Notes: generated by a model not told the origin, from the sequence alone. DNA of 64,000 nt from Rahnella variigena (GCF_003610915.1 NZ_NSDJ01000001.1:2170001-2234000); one strand, 5' to 3'. Counted from the first letter of the stretch, positions 36,783-46,427 are shown. Program-made: numbers and translations.

Positions 36783-36809
36783 GGGGCACTGAGAAGTGTC
36801 CCTTTTTTT
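36783..36809 (+). terminator. Terminator of ybhL
   Basis: GGGGCACT (36783-36790), loop GAGA, AGTGTCCC (36795-36802), then seven T. Confidence 0.9.
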
Positions 36810-36832
36810 ATGCCGGCTGGTGAGGTTTATTA

Positions 36833-36963
36833 GCTCCCTCCCCTGCGAAGGGGAGGGTTGGGGTGGGGTATAAAGGTCAAAAAATGAATGCTGAAGTGTG
36901 CAGGGATAATGGTGTCAGCCCTTAAAACCCCCTCCCGTCCTCCCCCTTCGCAGGGGGAGGAGC
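36833..36963. repeat. GC-rich inverted-repeat element (copy B)
   Basis: A 131-bp copy with left end GCTCCCTCCCCTGCGAAGG and right end ending TTCGCAGGGGGAGGAGC. It lies between the ybhL terminator and the convergent mdtG gene, ending four bases from the mdtG stop codon. The centre differs in length and sequence from copies A and C. Confidence 0.88.
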
Positions 36964-36966
36964 ACA

Positions 36967-38169
36967 TCAAACTCTGACCCGCCCCGTCGGTACACGCCGA
37001 AAACTCCACCACACCTGCACGGTGTTAAACAGCACCAGAATCGCCGTCACGATAAACACCCACCGGAAGCCGAGCAGGGCTGAGGCGCTCGAGCCAATCA
37101 GCGGCCCGATCACGTTCCCGAGATACATAAACGACTGGTTGTATCCAAATATCCGGCCGGTGACCTGATCACTGCTGTATTTCACCAGCAGCGCCTGAAC
37201 CGCAGGCATCAGCGCGCCATCACCGAAACCTAGCATGAAACGCAAAATACCCAGCTGGGTCGGTGTATTAATCAGCGCCATCAGGCAGAACAGAATGAAG
37301 CAAAAGACCAGTGCGGCGATAAGAATGCGGTGCGCGCCAATGCGGTCGCCGAGCTTACCGAGTTTCGGGGCGGCCATCAGCGCGGAAACGCCGGGTACCG
37401 CGGCAATCACGCCGCTGATAAACGCGATGTTGCTGGTGTCAGACGAAATCTCGCGGATAAACAGCGTCAGGATCGGGCTGATGGAACCGTTCGCCAGTTG
37501 AATCATCATGGTGGTAACGAACAGGCTGACGATGAGCCACGGATAAGGCAGTGTGGTGAATACCGCTTTACCACTCAGCCGGTTGGCTTTGGTCACCGGC
37601 ACTACGCGTTCTTTGATCAGAAATAATGTGATCAGGAAGCTGATAAACAACATGGCGCTGGTGACGAAAAATACCGTGCGCAGGCCGAGATGGTCAGCCA
37701 TAAAACCGCCGAGCAGCGGGCCGATAATGACACCAGATACCTGACCGGTAGACAAGGTGCCCAGCGCCCAGCCGCTTTTATCCCGGGGCACCTGCGAGGC
37801 GACCAGCGCCATCGCATTGGGTATATACCCGGACGTCAGCCCCATCAGCGTACGCAGAATGAAAAGCTGCCAGACGTTGGTGGCGAAACCCTGCAACATC
37901 ATGACAATTGCCATACCCAGTGCGGCGCGCAGCAACATCAGCTTGCGGCCTTTACGATCCGCAAGGCTGCCCCACAGCGGCGCAACGATGGCCGAAACCA
38001 GAAACGTACCGCTGAACACCAGTCCTGACCACAGGCTCAGTGATTCATGAGATGTGACGCCAAGCTGTTCGATGTAAAGCGGTAAAAAAGGCAGGATCTG
38101 ACTCATCGCCATGCCGGTGAAAAAACAGCCCAGCCAGACGGAGATTAAATTTACTTTCCAGGTTTCCAT
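36967..38169 (-). CDS. mdtG: MdtG-like MFS multidrug transporter
   Basis: A 400-aa, 12-span major facilitator (E. coli MdtG has 408). [38 protein letters not shown] between spans 2 and 3, and [20 protein letters not shown] (motif C of drug antiporters) are conserved. MdtG gives resistance to fosfomycin and deoxycholate in E. coli. ATG 38169 is chosen by alignment although no clear ribosome site precedes it; a TTG 18 codons upstream is an alternative. In E. coli mdtG lies elsewhere. Confidence 0.88.
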   Translation of the reverse strand: METWKVNLISVWLGCFFTGMAMSQILPFLPLYIEQLGVTSHESLSLWSGLVFSGTFLVSAIVAPLWGSLADRKGRKLMLLRAALGMAIVMMLQGFATNVWQLFILRTLMGLTSGYIPNAMALVASQVPRDKSGWALGTLSTGQVSGVIIGPLLGGFMADHLGLRTVFFVTSAMLFISFLITLFLIKERVVPVTKANRLSGKAVFTTLPYPWLIVSLFVTTMMIQLANGSISPILTLFIREISSDTSNIAFISGVIAAVPGVSALMAAPKLGKLGDRIGAHRILIAALVFCFILFCLMALINTPTQLGILRFMLGFGDGALMPAVQALLVKYSSDQVTGRIFGYNQSFMYLGNVIGPLIGSSASALLGFRWVFIVTAILVLFNTVQVWWSFRRVPTGRVRV

Positions 38170-38386
38170 GTTGCAGCGAGCGAGCCTTATGGACAGAGGA
38201 GTGTGAGAAACGAAGCATAGCAATCAAATCTGTGAAGGGGGACGCAAAAAGTGGGAACCCATTCATCAGATTTATAATTGATTATCCTGTGTCAACATTT
38301 GGGATTATCACGACAGATTATGCCGCCTGAAAGCGCCGCCGGAGTCAGCCTCTGTAACCGCCCGTTACAGGCCTGCAGGAGATAAA

Positions 38387-38416
38387 TTCACGCACGGCGG
38401 CGTTCTGTGGTAGAAT
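38387..38416 (+). promoter_or_regulatory. Candidate rhlE promoter
   Basis: TTCACG (38387-38392), an 18-base spacer and TAGAAT (38411-38416), giving a leader of about 120 bases before the rhlE ATG. The rest of the 38170-38546 region shows no other feature. Confidence 0.5.
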
Positions 38417-38546
38417 CGACCCAACTGGCGCACTGCAGTTTGTGCCGAATCCTCGTGGTAATGCCTCATTTGCCTCGTCTGATCATCCACTCTTGAAACT
38501 GCACCGAACCCCGTTCGGGTTAGAGTGGACTGGAGCTTTTCCTTAT

Positions 38547-39956
38547 ATGTCATTTGATTCCCTCGGCTTAAGTGCCGAAATTTTGCGTGCTGTTGAAGAA
38601 CAGGGCTATCGCGAACCTACGCCTATTCAGCGTCAGGCTATTCCTGTCGTGCTGGAAGGTCGTGACCTGATGGCGAGTGCGCAGACCGGTACCGGTAAAA
38701 CCGCTGGTTTTACCCTGCCGCTGCTCAATATGCTCAGCCATACCAACGCGCAATTCAAAGGACGTCGCCCGGTTCGTGCGCTGATCCTGACCCCAACCCG
38801 TGAGCTGGCGGCGCAGATTGGTGAAAACGTACAGGCTTACAGCAAATACCTGACCCTGCGTTCGCTGGTGGTATTTGGTGGTGTGAGCATCAACCCGCAG
38901 ATGATGAAACTGCGCGGTGGTGTGGATGTTTTGATCGCAACGCCTGGTCGTTTGCTGGATCTTGAACATCAGCGTGCTGTTGATTTATCTCAGGTTGAAA
39001 TTCTGGTGCTGGACGAAGCCGACCGCATGCTGGACATGGGCTTCATTCATGACATCCGTCGCGTGCTGGCGAAACTGCCTGCCAGGCGTCAGAACCTGCT
39101 GTTCTCCGCGACCTTCTCTGATGAGATTAAAGGTCTGGCGAGCAAGTTGCTGACCAACCCTGCTTCTGTCGAAGTAGCCCGTCGCAACACCGCTTCTGCG
39201 CAAATTGAACAAAGCGTTCACTTTGTTGATAAGAAACGTAAAAGAGAATTGCTGTCTCAGATGATCGGCGAAGGCGACTGGAAACAGGTGCTGGTCTTCA
39301 ACCGTACCAAACATGGCGCAAACCATCTGGCTGAGCAGCTGAATAAAGACGGCATCACTGCCGCCGCTATTCACGGTAACAAAAGTCAGGGCGCACGTAC
39401 CCGCGCACTGGCCGATTTCAAAGCCGGTTCTATCCGTGTTCTGGTCGCGACTGACATCGCTGCGCGTGGTCTGGATATCGACCAGCTGCCGCACGTGGTG
39501 AACTACGAGCTGCCAAACGTACCGGAAGATTACGTTCACCGTATCGGCCGTACCGGTCGTGCGGAAGCCACCGGCGAAGCGATTTCTCTGGTGTGCGTTG
39601 ACGAACACAAACTGCTGCGTGATATCGAACGTCTGCTGAAACGTGAAATTCCACGCATCGCGCTGGAAGGTTACGAGCCAGACCCGAGCATCAAAGCTGA
39701 GCCGATCATTAATGGTCGTCAGGGCAGCGGCGGCGGTGGTCGTGGCGCGCCACGTCAGGGCCAGCGTCCGGGCGCACCGCGCTCTGGTGCTCCACGTTCC
39801 GGCGCTCCGCGTCAGGGCGGAAATGGTCAGCGCAGCGGTACCTCAGAAAATCGTGGTTCAGAAAACCGCGGTTCAGCTGAAAACCGTCCGGCACGTTCGC
39901 GTCCTGCTCATGCAGGTCAGCGTCGCACCGGCAATGCAGGCAGCGGCAACAAGTAA
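38547..39956 (+). CDS. rhlE: RhlE, DEAD-box RNA helicase
   Basis: A 469-aa helicase (454 in E. coli). The order is Q motif [13 protein letters not shown], motif I AQTGTGKT, Ia [21 protein letters not shown], then helicase C with ARGLDI and HRIGRTGR. The last 75 residues are a Gly/Arg/Ser-rich tail with [13 protein letters not shown] and [15 protein letters not shown] repeats, likely for RNA contact. RhlE assists ribosome assembly. ATG 38547 is set by alignment; the frame runs back to 38442. Confidence 0.95.
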   Translation: MSFDSLGLSAEILRAVEEQGYREPTPIQRQAIPVVLEGRDLMASAQTGTGKTAGFTLPLLNMLSHTNAQFKGRRPVRALILTPTRELAAQIGENVQAYSKYLTLRSLVVFGGVSINPQMMKLRGGVDVLIATPGRLLDLEHQRAVDLSQVEILVLDEADRMLDMGFIHDIRRVLAKLPARRQNLLFSATFSDEIKGLASKLLTNPASVEVARRNTASAQIEQSVHFVDKKRKRELLSQMIGEGDWKQVLVFNRTKHGANHLAEQLNKDGITAAAIHGNKSQGARTRALADFKAGSIRVLVATDIAARGLDIDQLPHVVNYELPNVPEDYVHRIGRTGRAEATGEAISLVCVDEHKLLRDIERLLKREIPRIALEGYEPDPSIKAEPIINGRQGSGGGGRGAPRQGQRPGAPRSGAPRSGAPRQGGNGQRSGTSENRGSENRGSAENRPARSRPAHAGQRRTGNAGSGNK

Positions 39957-39978
39957 TTGTTATCACTGTTGTGCAATC

Positions 39979-40005
39979 AAACCGCCTTCACCGGCGGTTT
40001 TTTTT
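39979..40005 (+). terminator. Terminator of rhlE
   Basis: AAACCGCC (39979-39986) pairs with GGCGGTTT (39993-40000), followed by a T-run to 40005. Confidence 0.9.
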
Positions 40006-40029
40006 CGTCTGCAATCTAGCTGATCCGGT

Positions 40030-40677
40030 TTATCGGATCACATAGGCACAACGCCGTGCGCCCTGTAAAATATGCTCGGTGCGTTGCACATCAGCATCCA
40101 GCACTTCGCTGAACACATCGCGTTCTGCCCGGCAAAATCCCTGACAGGTAGCGGCGGCGGCACAAATCGGGCAGTGATTTTCGATAAACAGATAACTGCC
40201 ATCTTCCTGTAATGTCCAGTCCGCCATATAACCTTCACGGGTACGGATATCCGTCAGCCTTTGCAATTTTTCTTCCATCGACACCGCCCCGAGCATCGCC
40301 TGGTGGTAGTTTTCCTGCGTGATTTTTTCCCGCGAAGTGATCAGCTGATCCAGCGCTGAATCGCCCAGAGAGGTGCGGATCAGCTGCAAAAGTTGTACGG
40401 TGAGATCGGCGTGCGCATCGGGGAATCGCGCATGGCCTGCGGCGGTCAGCTGCCAGTATTGTGACGGGCGGCCGACACCCTGGGAAACGGCTTTGGCTTC
40501 CACCAGACCTTCTTTTGCCAGCTTCACGAACTGTTGTCGTGCGGCTTCTCCGGTGGTGCCCAAAAGGTGACCGGCATCACTGGCCTGTAATTCCCCGCGC
40601 GTTTTCAGAAGCGTCAGCAGGCGCTCTGCCACACTTTGTCTGACGTCATTTTTATTTTCCAAGTCATTGCTTGACAT
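40030..40677 (-). CDS. SufR-like Fe-S transcriptional regulator
   Basis: A 215-aa DeoR/ArsR-type regulator. A winged HTH at about residues 14-75 (ELQASDAGHLLGTTGEAARQ, then GVGRPSQYWQLTAAG) leads to a C-terminal domain with REGYMADW, HCPIC-x5-C-x3-C and RTEHILQGARRCAY. The whole layout resembles SufR, the Fe-S-cluster-binding repressor of suf genes in cyanobacteria and actinobacteria; five cysteines could hold a cluster. It is divergent from an MFS exporter, and two CAAG-N6-CTTG sites lie at its 5' end. SufR homologues are unusual in Enterobacterales as far as I know. Target and signal are inferred. Confidence 0.78.
   Translation of the reverse strand: MSSNDLENKNDVRQSVAERLLTLLKTRGELQASDAGHLLGTTGEAARQQFVKLAKEGLVEAKAVSQGVGRPSQYWQLTAAGHARFPDAHADLTVQLLQLIRTSLGDSALDQLITSREKITQENYHQAMLGAVSMEEKLQRLTDIRTREGYMADWTLQEDGSYLFIENHCPICAAAATCQGFCRAERDVFSEVLDADVQRTEHILQGARRCAYVIR
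40660..40673. promoter_or_regulatory. Candidate SufR-like operator 1
   Basis: CAAG-TCATTG-CTTG, inside the first codons of the regulator gene. It matches operator 2 at 13 of 15 bases including the leading C. The CAAG-N6-CTTG geometry resembles the CAAC-N6-GTTG sites reported for cyanobacterial SufR. Confidence 0.5.
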
Positions 40678-40715
40678 ATTACCTCGGCGGGTTCTAGATT
40701 ACGTAAAACATATTC

Positions 40716-40729
40716 CAAGTTATTTCTTG
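40716..40729. promoter_or_regulatory. Candidate SufR-like operator 2
   Basis: CAAG-TTATTT-CTTG in the divergent intergenic region, 56 bp centre to centre from operator 1, and about 70 bases before the MFS start. Confidence 0.5.
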
Positions 40730-40797
40730 TTTTAATCATACCATAACCACATCACGCTTCAATGTGTGGAAAGCACAAACCAAAGGGATGCAGAGAA

Positions 40798-42243
40798 ATG
40801 TCGGGAAGTCAGAACGGTTGGGCGGACTTATTCAGTGCAGAGAACCGCGGGAGCGCCATCACCCTCAGTGCCGGTGTCGCGCTTTACGCCACCAACAGTT
40901 ACATCGTGATCACCATTTTGCCCTCTGTCGTGCAGGATATCGGCGGGCTGGCGTGGTATGCGTGGAACACTACACTGTACGTCGTGTGCTCCATACTGGG
41001 CTCGGCACTTTCCGCCCGTCTGATGCGGACCGCCGGACCCCGCGGCAGTTATCTGATGGCGACCGGTATTTTTATCGCCGGTGCCGCGATTTGTACCGCC
41101 GCACCGAATATGCCGGTGTTGCTGCTCGGAAGGGCGTTGCAGGGGCTGGGCGGCGGATTCCTGTTTGCGCTTTCTTACGCGATGATCAATCTGCTGTTTA
41201 AAGAATCTCTCTGGCCGCGGGCAATGGCGCTGATTTCTGCCATGTGGGGGATTGCGACGCTGATCGGCCCGGCAGTGGGCGGGATTTTTGCGGAACTGCA
41301 CGCCTGGCGTTGGGCATTTGGTTTGCTGCTGCCGGTGACGTCTTTGTTCGGGCTGTGGGTATGGCGGATTTTGCCAAAAGCGCAGCGTGAAAAACAGGCC
41401 GACGAGCCGTTACCGTTGATGCAGCTGGCGTTGCTGACCGGCTCGGTGCTGGTGGTTTCTGCGGGGAGTTTGTCCTCCGAAGGCCTGATTAACCTGCTCG
41501 GATTCGTGATTGCGGTGGTGATGATGTTAATTCTGCGTCACCGCGAATTTACCGCTGATGTCAGGCTGCTGCCGCGCGATGCATTACGCCGTTCTTCTCC
41601 GCTTTACGGGCTGTATCTGGTGATGAGTCTGCTGATTATCGGCCTCGGCTGCGAACTGTTTGTCCCTTATATGCTGCAACATTTGCATGGTCAGGCGCCG
41701 CTGGCGGCCGGTTATATCACGGCAGCCGCGGCAGCGGGCTGGACATTAAGCGAAGTCGCGAGCTCCGGCTGGACAGGTCGCCGTGCCGACAACGCCATTG
41801 TCTGCGGGCCGGTGATACTGGCTGCCGGTTTGCTTTTATTGTTGTTTACCGTACCCGTCGCGTTTGGTCTGCCGTGGCTAAATATCAGTGGTGTGGTTCT
41901 CGGGCTGACGCTGGCCGGTTTCGGCATCGGTCTTGGCTGGCCGCATCTGCTGACCCGCGTGCTGCAACAGGCTCCGGAGGACGACCGCGAAAAAGCCGGT
42001 GCATCAATAACTGTCGTGCAGTCTTTTGCGTCAGCGCTCGGCGCGGCACTGGCGGGCACTGTCGCTAACTTCGCGGGCGTGAGTCAGGGAGATGCCGGTG
42101 CGGCCAACGCGGCATTCTGGATGTTCCTGCTGTTTGCCATACCGGCGTTCCTGGCTGTGTGGATTGCCTGGCGCTCGGTAAAAGCCCGGCAGGCCAGCGG
42201 CAATGCGCCGGAACACCTGAGCCGCGATTTGTCACAAGGGTAA
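40798..42243 (+). CDS. MFS transporter, DHA2-type
   Basis: A 481-aa exporter-like protein with about 14 membrane spans. The first spans read ALYATNSYIVITILPSVVQD, followed by SARLMRTAGPRGSY (loop 2-3) and GRALQGLGGGFLFALSYAMI (motif-C-like region). The substrate is unknown. ATG 40798 follows AGAGAA; a start at 40762 is not supported. It is divergent from the SufR-like regulator, so export of a redox-active or metal-related compound is conceivable; this is only an inference. Confidence 0.85.
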   Translation: MSGSQNGWADLFSAENRGSAITLSAGVALYATNSYIVITILPSVVQDIGGLAWYAWNTTLYVVCSILGSALSARLMRTAGPRGSYLMATGIFIAGAAICTAAPNMPVLLLGRALQGLGGGFLFALSYAMINLLFKESLWPRAMALISAMWGIATLIGPAVGGIFAELHAWRWAFGLLLPVTSLFGLWVWRILPKAQREKQADEPLPLMQLALLTGSVLVVSAGSLSSEGLINLLGFVIAVVMMLILRHREFTADVRLLPRDALRRSSPLYGLYLVMSLLIIGLGCELFVPYMLQHLHGQAPLAAGYITAAAAAGWTLSEVASSGWTGRRADNAIVCGPVILAAGLLLLLFTVPVAFGLPWLNISGVVLGLTLAGFGIGLGWPHLLTRVLQQAPEDDREKAGASITVVQSFASALGAALAGTVANFAGVSQGDAGAANAAFWMFLLFAIPAFLAVWIAWRSVKARQASGNAPEHLSRDLSQG

Positions 42244-42301
42244 TTGCCCGGCGGCGGGCCATGCGGTAATCTTGCGCGTCATTTTTAAAGGTTGAACAAC
42301 G

Positions 42302-43231
42302 ATGCGCGTATTACTGGCTCCGATGGAAGGTGTGCTTGATCCTCTGGTTCGTGAACTTCTCACTGAAGTGAACGACTACGATTTGTGCATCACTGAGTTT
42401 GTGCGTGTGGTCGATCAGCTGCTGCCCGCCAAAGTTTTCCATCGCCTGTGCCCCGAATTACATCACGACAGCCGTACGCCCTCCGGTACGCGGGTGCGTG
42501 TTCAACTGCTTGGACAATATCCGCAATGGCTGGCTGAAAACGCCGCTTTTGCCGTTGAGCTCGGCTCTTACGGAGTGGATCTCAACTGTGGTTGCCCGTC
42601 GAAAATGGTCAACGGCAGCGGCGGCGGAGCCACGCTACTTAAAGATCCTGAGCTGATTTATCAGGGTGCGAAAGCCATGCGCGCCGCCGTTCCCGCGCAT
42701 TTGCCGGTGACCGTGAAAGTACGTCTTGGCTGGGATTCCCTCGAGCGCAGTTTTGAAATTGCTGATGCAGTACAGCAGGCCGGTGCCACCGAACTGACCG
42801 TTCACGGGCGAACCAAAGAAGACGGTTACAAGCCGGAGCGCATTAACTGGGCCGCGATTGGTGAAATCCGTCAGCGGCTGAGTATTCCGGTGATTGCTAA
42901 CGGCGAAATCTGGGATTACGAAAGCGGTCAGGCCTGTCTGCAAACCACCGGTTGCGATGCGGTAATGCTGGGGCGTGGTGCGTTGAATATCCCGAACCTC
43001 AGCCGCGTGGTGAAGTACAACGAACCGCGTATGCCGTGGCCGGATGTGATGACGCTGTTGCAGAAATACACCCGTCTGGAAAAGCAGGGCGACACCGGTT
43101 TGTATCACGTTGCGCGTATCAAACAGTGGCTGAGCTACTTGCGCAAAGAGTACGAAGAAGCGACAGAGTTATTTACTGAAGTGCGCGTGCTGAAGACGTC
43201 GAAGGAAATTGCCGAACGCATCAACCGGTGA
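42302..43231 (+). CDS. dusC: DusC, tRNA-dihydrouridine(16) synthase
   Basis: A 309-aa flavoenzyme (315 in E. coli). The start [38 protein letters not shown] with the catalytic Cys, VKVRLGWDS and [10 protein letters not shown] are the Dus pattern. The [15 protein letters not shown] segment and lack of a long C-terminal extension point to DusC, which reduces U16 of tRNA. Confidence 0.94.
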   Translation: MRVLLAPMEGVLDPLVRELLTEVNDYDLCITEFVRVVDQLLPAKVFHRLCPELHHDSRTPSGTRVRVQLLGQYPQWLAENAAFAVELGSYGVDLNCGCPSKMVNGSGGGATLLKDPELIYQGAKAMRAAVPAHLPVTVKVRLGWDSLERSFEIADAVQQAGATELTVHGRTKEDGYKPERINWAAIGEIRQRLSIPVIANGEIWDYESGQACLQTTGCDAVMLGRGALNIPNLSRVVKYNEPRMPWPDVMTLLQKYTRLEKQGDTGLYHVARIKQWLSYLRKEYEEATELFTEVRVLKTSKEIAERINR

Positions 43232-43274
43232 TGCCATGATGTCTTTCCAGGGGCAGAGAGACGACAGAATCCGG

Positions 43275-43300
43275 AGGGACGCTTTTAACCGTCCCTTTTT
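43275..43300 (+). terminator. Terminator of dusC
   Basis: GGGACG (43276-43281) pairs with CGTCCC (43290-43295), followed by five T. Confidence 0.85.
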
Positions 43301-43480
43301 CATTTCAGGCTAATCTTACGCAAGTGTTCACTTACTCGCCGTTCCACGGTTGGCGGGCGCTGGTGACAGACTTTGTGACAAATAGAATTGAAAAATGCGG
43401 GTGCTAAGACTATTCGCGTCCCTTATAATTCCGCCCGCTGTTTCGACATAACTCAATGACAACTTTCTAAATACAGAGCA

Positions 43481-44419
43481 ATGCATGTGAAAATCCGTCT
43501 TCTGGTTCTGAGCTTATTAGCCTTAAATACAGGCATGTTGTCTGCACCTGCCGCCTTCGCTGCAAAGCAAGAGCAGGCCGTCGCCCCGATTGTTCAAATT
43601 GCTTCCGGCAGCGCCATGGTGGTGGATCTTAAAAGCCATGAAGTGATTTATTCCCGAAATCCTGATGAGGTGAGGCCGATTGCCTCCCTGACAAAGCTGA
43701 TGACCGCTATGGTCACGCTGGATGCGAATCTGCCACTCGACGAAGTGATTAACGTCGATATCAGTAATACGCCTGAAATGCGCGGCGTTTTCTCCCGCGT
43801 GAAAATCAACAGCGAAATTACCCGTCGTCAAATGATTCAGCTGGCGCTGATGTCTTCGGAAAACCGTGCAGCAGCCAGTCTCGCGGCGCATTATCCTGGC
43901 GGTTACTCAGCATTCATTAAAGCCATGAATGCCAAAGCGAAATCGCTGGGAATGACCCACACGCATTATGTGGAACCGACCGGTTTATCGCCGCATAACG
44001 TCTCGACTGCACGCGATTTGACCCGTCTGCTGCTGGCTTCCCAGCGTTATCCGCTGATCGGCCAGCTGAGCACCACAGCCGAAAAAACCGCGGTCTTCAG
44101 CCATCCGGCGTATGCCTTGCCATTTCGTAATACCAATCATCTGATCATAAACCCGTCCTGGAATATCCAGCTGACCAAGACCGGTTACACCGATGATGCA
44201 GGGCATTGTCTGGCGATGCGCACCACCATCAACGGTAAACCGGTTACCCTGGTCGTGATGGATGCTTTCGGAAAATACACCGCATTTGCCGACGCCAACC
44301 GTCTGCGCACCTGGATGGAAACCGGTAAAACTGTGCCCGTTCCACAAATTGCGAAGAACTATCGTAAGCAGAAAGAGCAGCAGAAGACGCAGCCTTCCGT
44401 CGAAGAAGCAGACGACTAA
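43481..44419 (+). CDS. pbpG: PbpG, D-alanyl-D-alanine endopeptidase (PBP7)
   Basis: A 312-aa precursor with a signal peptide ending AAFA. The serine peptidase motifs are complete: S69-L-T-K72, S126-E-N128 and K233-T-G235. PBP7 cuts DD-crosslinks in peptidoglycan. The C-terminal 30 residues are charged and low complexity. ATG 43481 is set by the frame; a GTG two codons later is possible. Its stop lies one base before an ERIC element. Position next to yohP/yohC/dld is kept from E. coli. Confidence 0.94.
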   Translation: MHVKIRLLVLSLLALNTGMLSAPAAFAAKQEQAVAPIVQIASGSAMVVDLKSHEVIYSRNPDEVRPIASLTKLMTAMVTLDANLPLDEVINVDISNTPEMRGVFSRVKINSEITRRQMIQLALMSSENRAAASLAAHYPGGYSAFIKAMNAKAKSLGMTHTHYVEPTGLSPHNVSTARDLTRLLLASQRYPLIGQLSTTAEKTAVFSHPAYALPFRNTNHLIINPSWNIQLTKTGYTDDAGHCLAMRTTINGKPVTLVVMDAFGKYTAFADANRLRTWMETGKTVPVPQIAKNYRKQKEQQKTQPSVEEADD

Positions 44420-44420
44420 A

Positions 44421-44546
44421 AATATCCTGCATACTTCGGACCGCAATGGCGTTGGCGACGTTCACTCACCCGAATCACTGACTAATGTCAGCTCATCGGG
44501 ATTCGTTCGCTTGCCGCCTTATTGCAATCCGAATTATTTGGATATT
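44421..44546. repeat. ERIC element
   Basis: A 126-bp copy with ends AATATCC and GGATATT. The centre CTCACCCGAATCACTGACTA, then TGTCAGCTCATCGGGATTC, follows the ERIC consensus. The length fits the standard 127-bp ERIC/IRU. It follows the pbpG stop directly. Confidence 0.9.
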
Positions 44547-44566
44547 TCAGTCATTGCTGATAAATG

Positions 44567-44595
44567 AAAAAGTCCGGCCATGTGCCGGACTTTTT
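44567..44595. terminator. Bidirectional terminator, pbpG / yohP
   Basis: AAAGTCCGGC (44569-44578) pairs with GCCGGACTTT (44584-44593), with A-run before and T-run after. Confidence 0.9.
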
Positions 44596-44618
44596 GTTTG
44601 CAGGGAATGAACTGATGA

Positions 44619-44702
44619 TCAGAAAATCAGTTTAAAGACACCTGTGAGGGTCAGCAGGCCGACGATAAAGATGATGGCGATGATCCACAGAATAATTTTC
44701 AT
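44619..44702 (-). CDS. yohP: YohP, 27-residue inner-membrane protein
   Basis: A 27-codon gene starting MKIILWIIAI and ending TGVFKLIF, nearly identical in pattern to E. coli YohP (27 aa). One hydrophobic helix takes up almost the whole protein. AAGGAGA lies five bases before the ATG, and a terminator follows the stop. In E. coli YohP is a stress-induced tail-anchored-like membrane protein; its role is not known. Its place between pbpG and yohC agrees with E. coli synteny. Confidence 0.93.
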   Translation of the reverse strand: MKIILWIIAIIFIVGLLTLTGVFKLIF

Positions 44703-44812
44703 GTTTTCTCCTTAACATACTTTTCAGTCATCATCAGCCGTCCGGCTAAGCCAATGATATTCCTTATCAGTATAGCTTCTGCCTGCGTTTTTGCTTTTTG
44801 CTCGCTGTTTTT

Positions 44813-45442
44813 TCAGGCCAGCGCCGCGCGTAAGCCACATTCGGGGCTGGTGAGCGGTTTGCCCGTTTGTGTCAGCTGCGCCGCGCCGGTCATTGATGCC
44901 TGTGCCAGCACCACACAGACCGCACCTTTCAAATATTGCGCATCAGCCGCTGCCGCGATGGCCTGTAAGTATCCCGCCAGATCACCCTGCTTAAACTTTT
45001 CCCATGCGCCGGTTACCAGACGGATTTCAAACTGTGCCTGCGGATGCTTTTCCACCTGCGTGAATAACTGTTGCGTCGGCTCCAGGGTCGTTTCGACTGC
45101 ACACAGCACGACCACATTGCCCGCCGTTTTCATGGCCTGTTGCGCCAGCGCCTGATCGACTCGCAAAACCGGCACCGTGGCTGTTTCGCTGGCAAGCGTT
45201 GCGGCTGAACCCAGCGTCGAGCAGGTCAGTAAAACGCGGTCGGCATTTTCACTCAATGCCAGCAACACATCGGCAGTTTGCTGACGAATATCCTCAGTCA
45301 GTCCGCCTGCCTTTTCGGCTGCGGCCAGTAAATCAGGCCGTGAGACATGGAGAAACTGATGCTGAGTTAGCCCAAGCTCCCGCGCTGTATGGTCAAATAC
45401 CGCAATATTGCTGTCCGCCGTGTGTAAACAGGTGATGCGCAT
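44813..45442 (-). CDS. Asp/Glu racemase-like protein
   Basis: A 209-aa protein starting MRITCLHTADSNIAVFDHTA. LLTCSTLGSAATLA matches the first cysteine motif of the Asp/Glu/hydantoin racemase fold, but the second motif (usually a Cys in GCT) reads VVLAQASMTGAA, with Gln-Ala in place of Cys. True racemase activity by the two-base mechanism is therefore doubtful. GGAGA lies before ATG 45442. It is divergent from the gluconate dehydrogenase operon. Function is unknown. Confidence 0.7.
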   Translation of the reverse strand: MRITCLHTADSNIAVFDHTARELGLTQHQFLHVSRPDLLAAAEKAGGLTEDIRQQTADVLLALSENADRVLLTCSTLGSAATLASETATVPVLRVDQALAQQAMKTAGNVVVLCAVETTLEPTQQLFTQVEKHPQAQFEIRLVTGAWEKFKQGDLAGYLQAIAAAADAQYLKGAVCVVLAQASMTGAAQLTQTGKPLTSPECGLRAALA

Positions 45443-45583
45443 GTGATTCTCCTGAGTAATGCGTGTCACTACGTTAATGAATTTCTTTCCAGTATGCAGG
45501 GCTTTTCGCCTGTAAAAAATTGTTAGTTAGTGTACGAACTCACTACCAAATAAATAATACCTTGATTTAAAACAAATAAAGTA

Positions 45584-45599
45584 TGTACCAGTTGGTACA
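45584..45599. promoter_or_regulatory. Palindromic operator candidate of the gluconate dehydrogenase operon
   Basis: TGTACCA-GT-TGGTACA, perfect 7-bp arms, about 110 bases before the first gene. A weaker pair TAGTG/CACTA lies at 45528-45545. The binding protein is not identified. Confidence 0.5.
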
Positions 45600-45707
45600 A
45601 AATATCTTACTTTCGCCTAACATCTTCGTATAATCTCCGTCACAAAATAAAAGCCCACCGCAGATGTGGGTACTTCCCCGTCAGACCCCGCTAAAAGGAG
45701 TTTTATC

Positions 45708-46427
45708 GTGAAACGCAGACATTTTCTGACCTCTATGGCGGTGCTGTTATTCAGCACTGCGCTGAAGGTTAAAGCCAAAATCTTCTCCGGTGGTATGCCG
45801 TGGATTATCCATTCGGTTCGTCCGCCAAAACCGGTGGTCGCCGGTGAATGGACATTTTTCACGCCCGAAGAAGTCAGCCTGGTGGAAACCCTGGCCGACC
45901 GTATCATTCCGGCAGATGAACTCAGTATCGGCGGTAAAGAGGCCGGTTGCGCGGTGTTTCTGGATCGTCAACTGAGCGGCGATTTCGGCAAAGCGGTAAC
46001 TACCTATCGTCTCGGGCCGGTGATTCAGGACGGGTTGCCGCAGGCCGGACCGCAATATAAAGACACGCCAGCCGAACGTTACAAACTGGGGCTGACGGCG
46101 CTGAATAACGTCGCGAAATCGCGCAATAACGGGAAAAACTTCACCGAGCTTTCCGGCGAACAACAGGACGATTTACTGCGTCGCGTGGAATCCGGCGAAA
46201 TTCCGCTGGCGGGCGTCAACGGCCAGCTGTTCTTCAACATGTTAGTGCAGAACATGCGTGAGGGATTCTTCTCCGACCCGTTATATGGCGGCAACAAAGA
46301 TATGGCGGGCTGGAAAATGCTCGGTTTCCCCGGTGCGCGTTATGACTTCCGGGATGTCATCGACCGCCGTGGCGAAGACTTACATATCGAGCCGGTCAGC
46401 ATGTTGTCCCAATACGAAAAATCATAA
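45708..46427 (+). CDS. Gluconate 2-dehydrogenase, subunit 3 (gamma)
   Basis: A 239-aa protein. GTG 45708 is chosen with AAAGGAG seven bases upstream. The N-terminus KRRHFLTSMAVLLFSTALKV is a twin-arginine signal. The rest (TFFTPEEVSLVETLADRIIP, ARYDFRDVIDRRGEDL) is the gluconate dehydrogenase subunit 3 family. This subunit helps carry the folded flavoprotein through the Tat system. It is first of three genes, 55 bases before the flavoprotein gene. Confidence 0.9.
   Translation: MKRRHFLTSMAVLLFSTALKVKAKIFSGGMPWIIHSVRPPKPVVAGEWTFFTPEEVSLVETLADRIIPADELSIGGKEAGCAVFLDRQLSGDFGKAVTTYRLGPVIQDGLPQAGPQYKDTPAERYKLGLTALNNVAKSRNNGKNFTELSGEQQDDLLRRVESGEIPLAGVNGQLFFNMLVQNMREGFFSDPLYGGNKDMAGWKMLGFPGARYDFRDVIDRRGEDLHIEPVSMLSQYEKS

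Noticed and set aside
36073..36789. 238-codon open frame on the minus strand
   Set aside because: It is antisense to ybhL and extends into its terminator; Gln/His-rich composition is typical of the reverse of a membrane protein gene.
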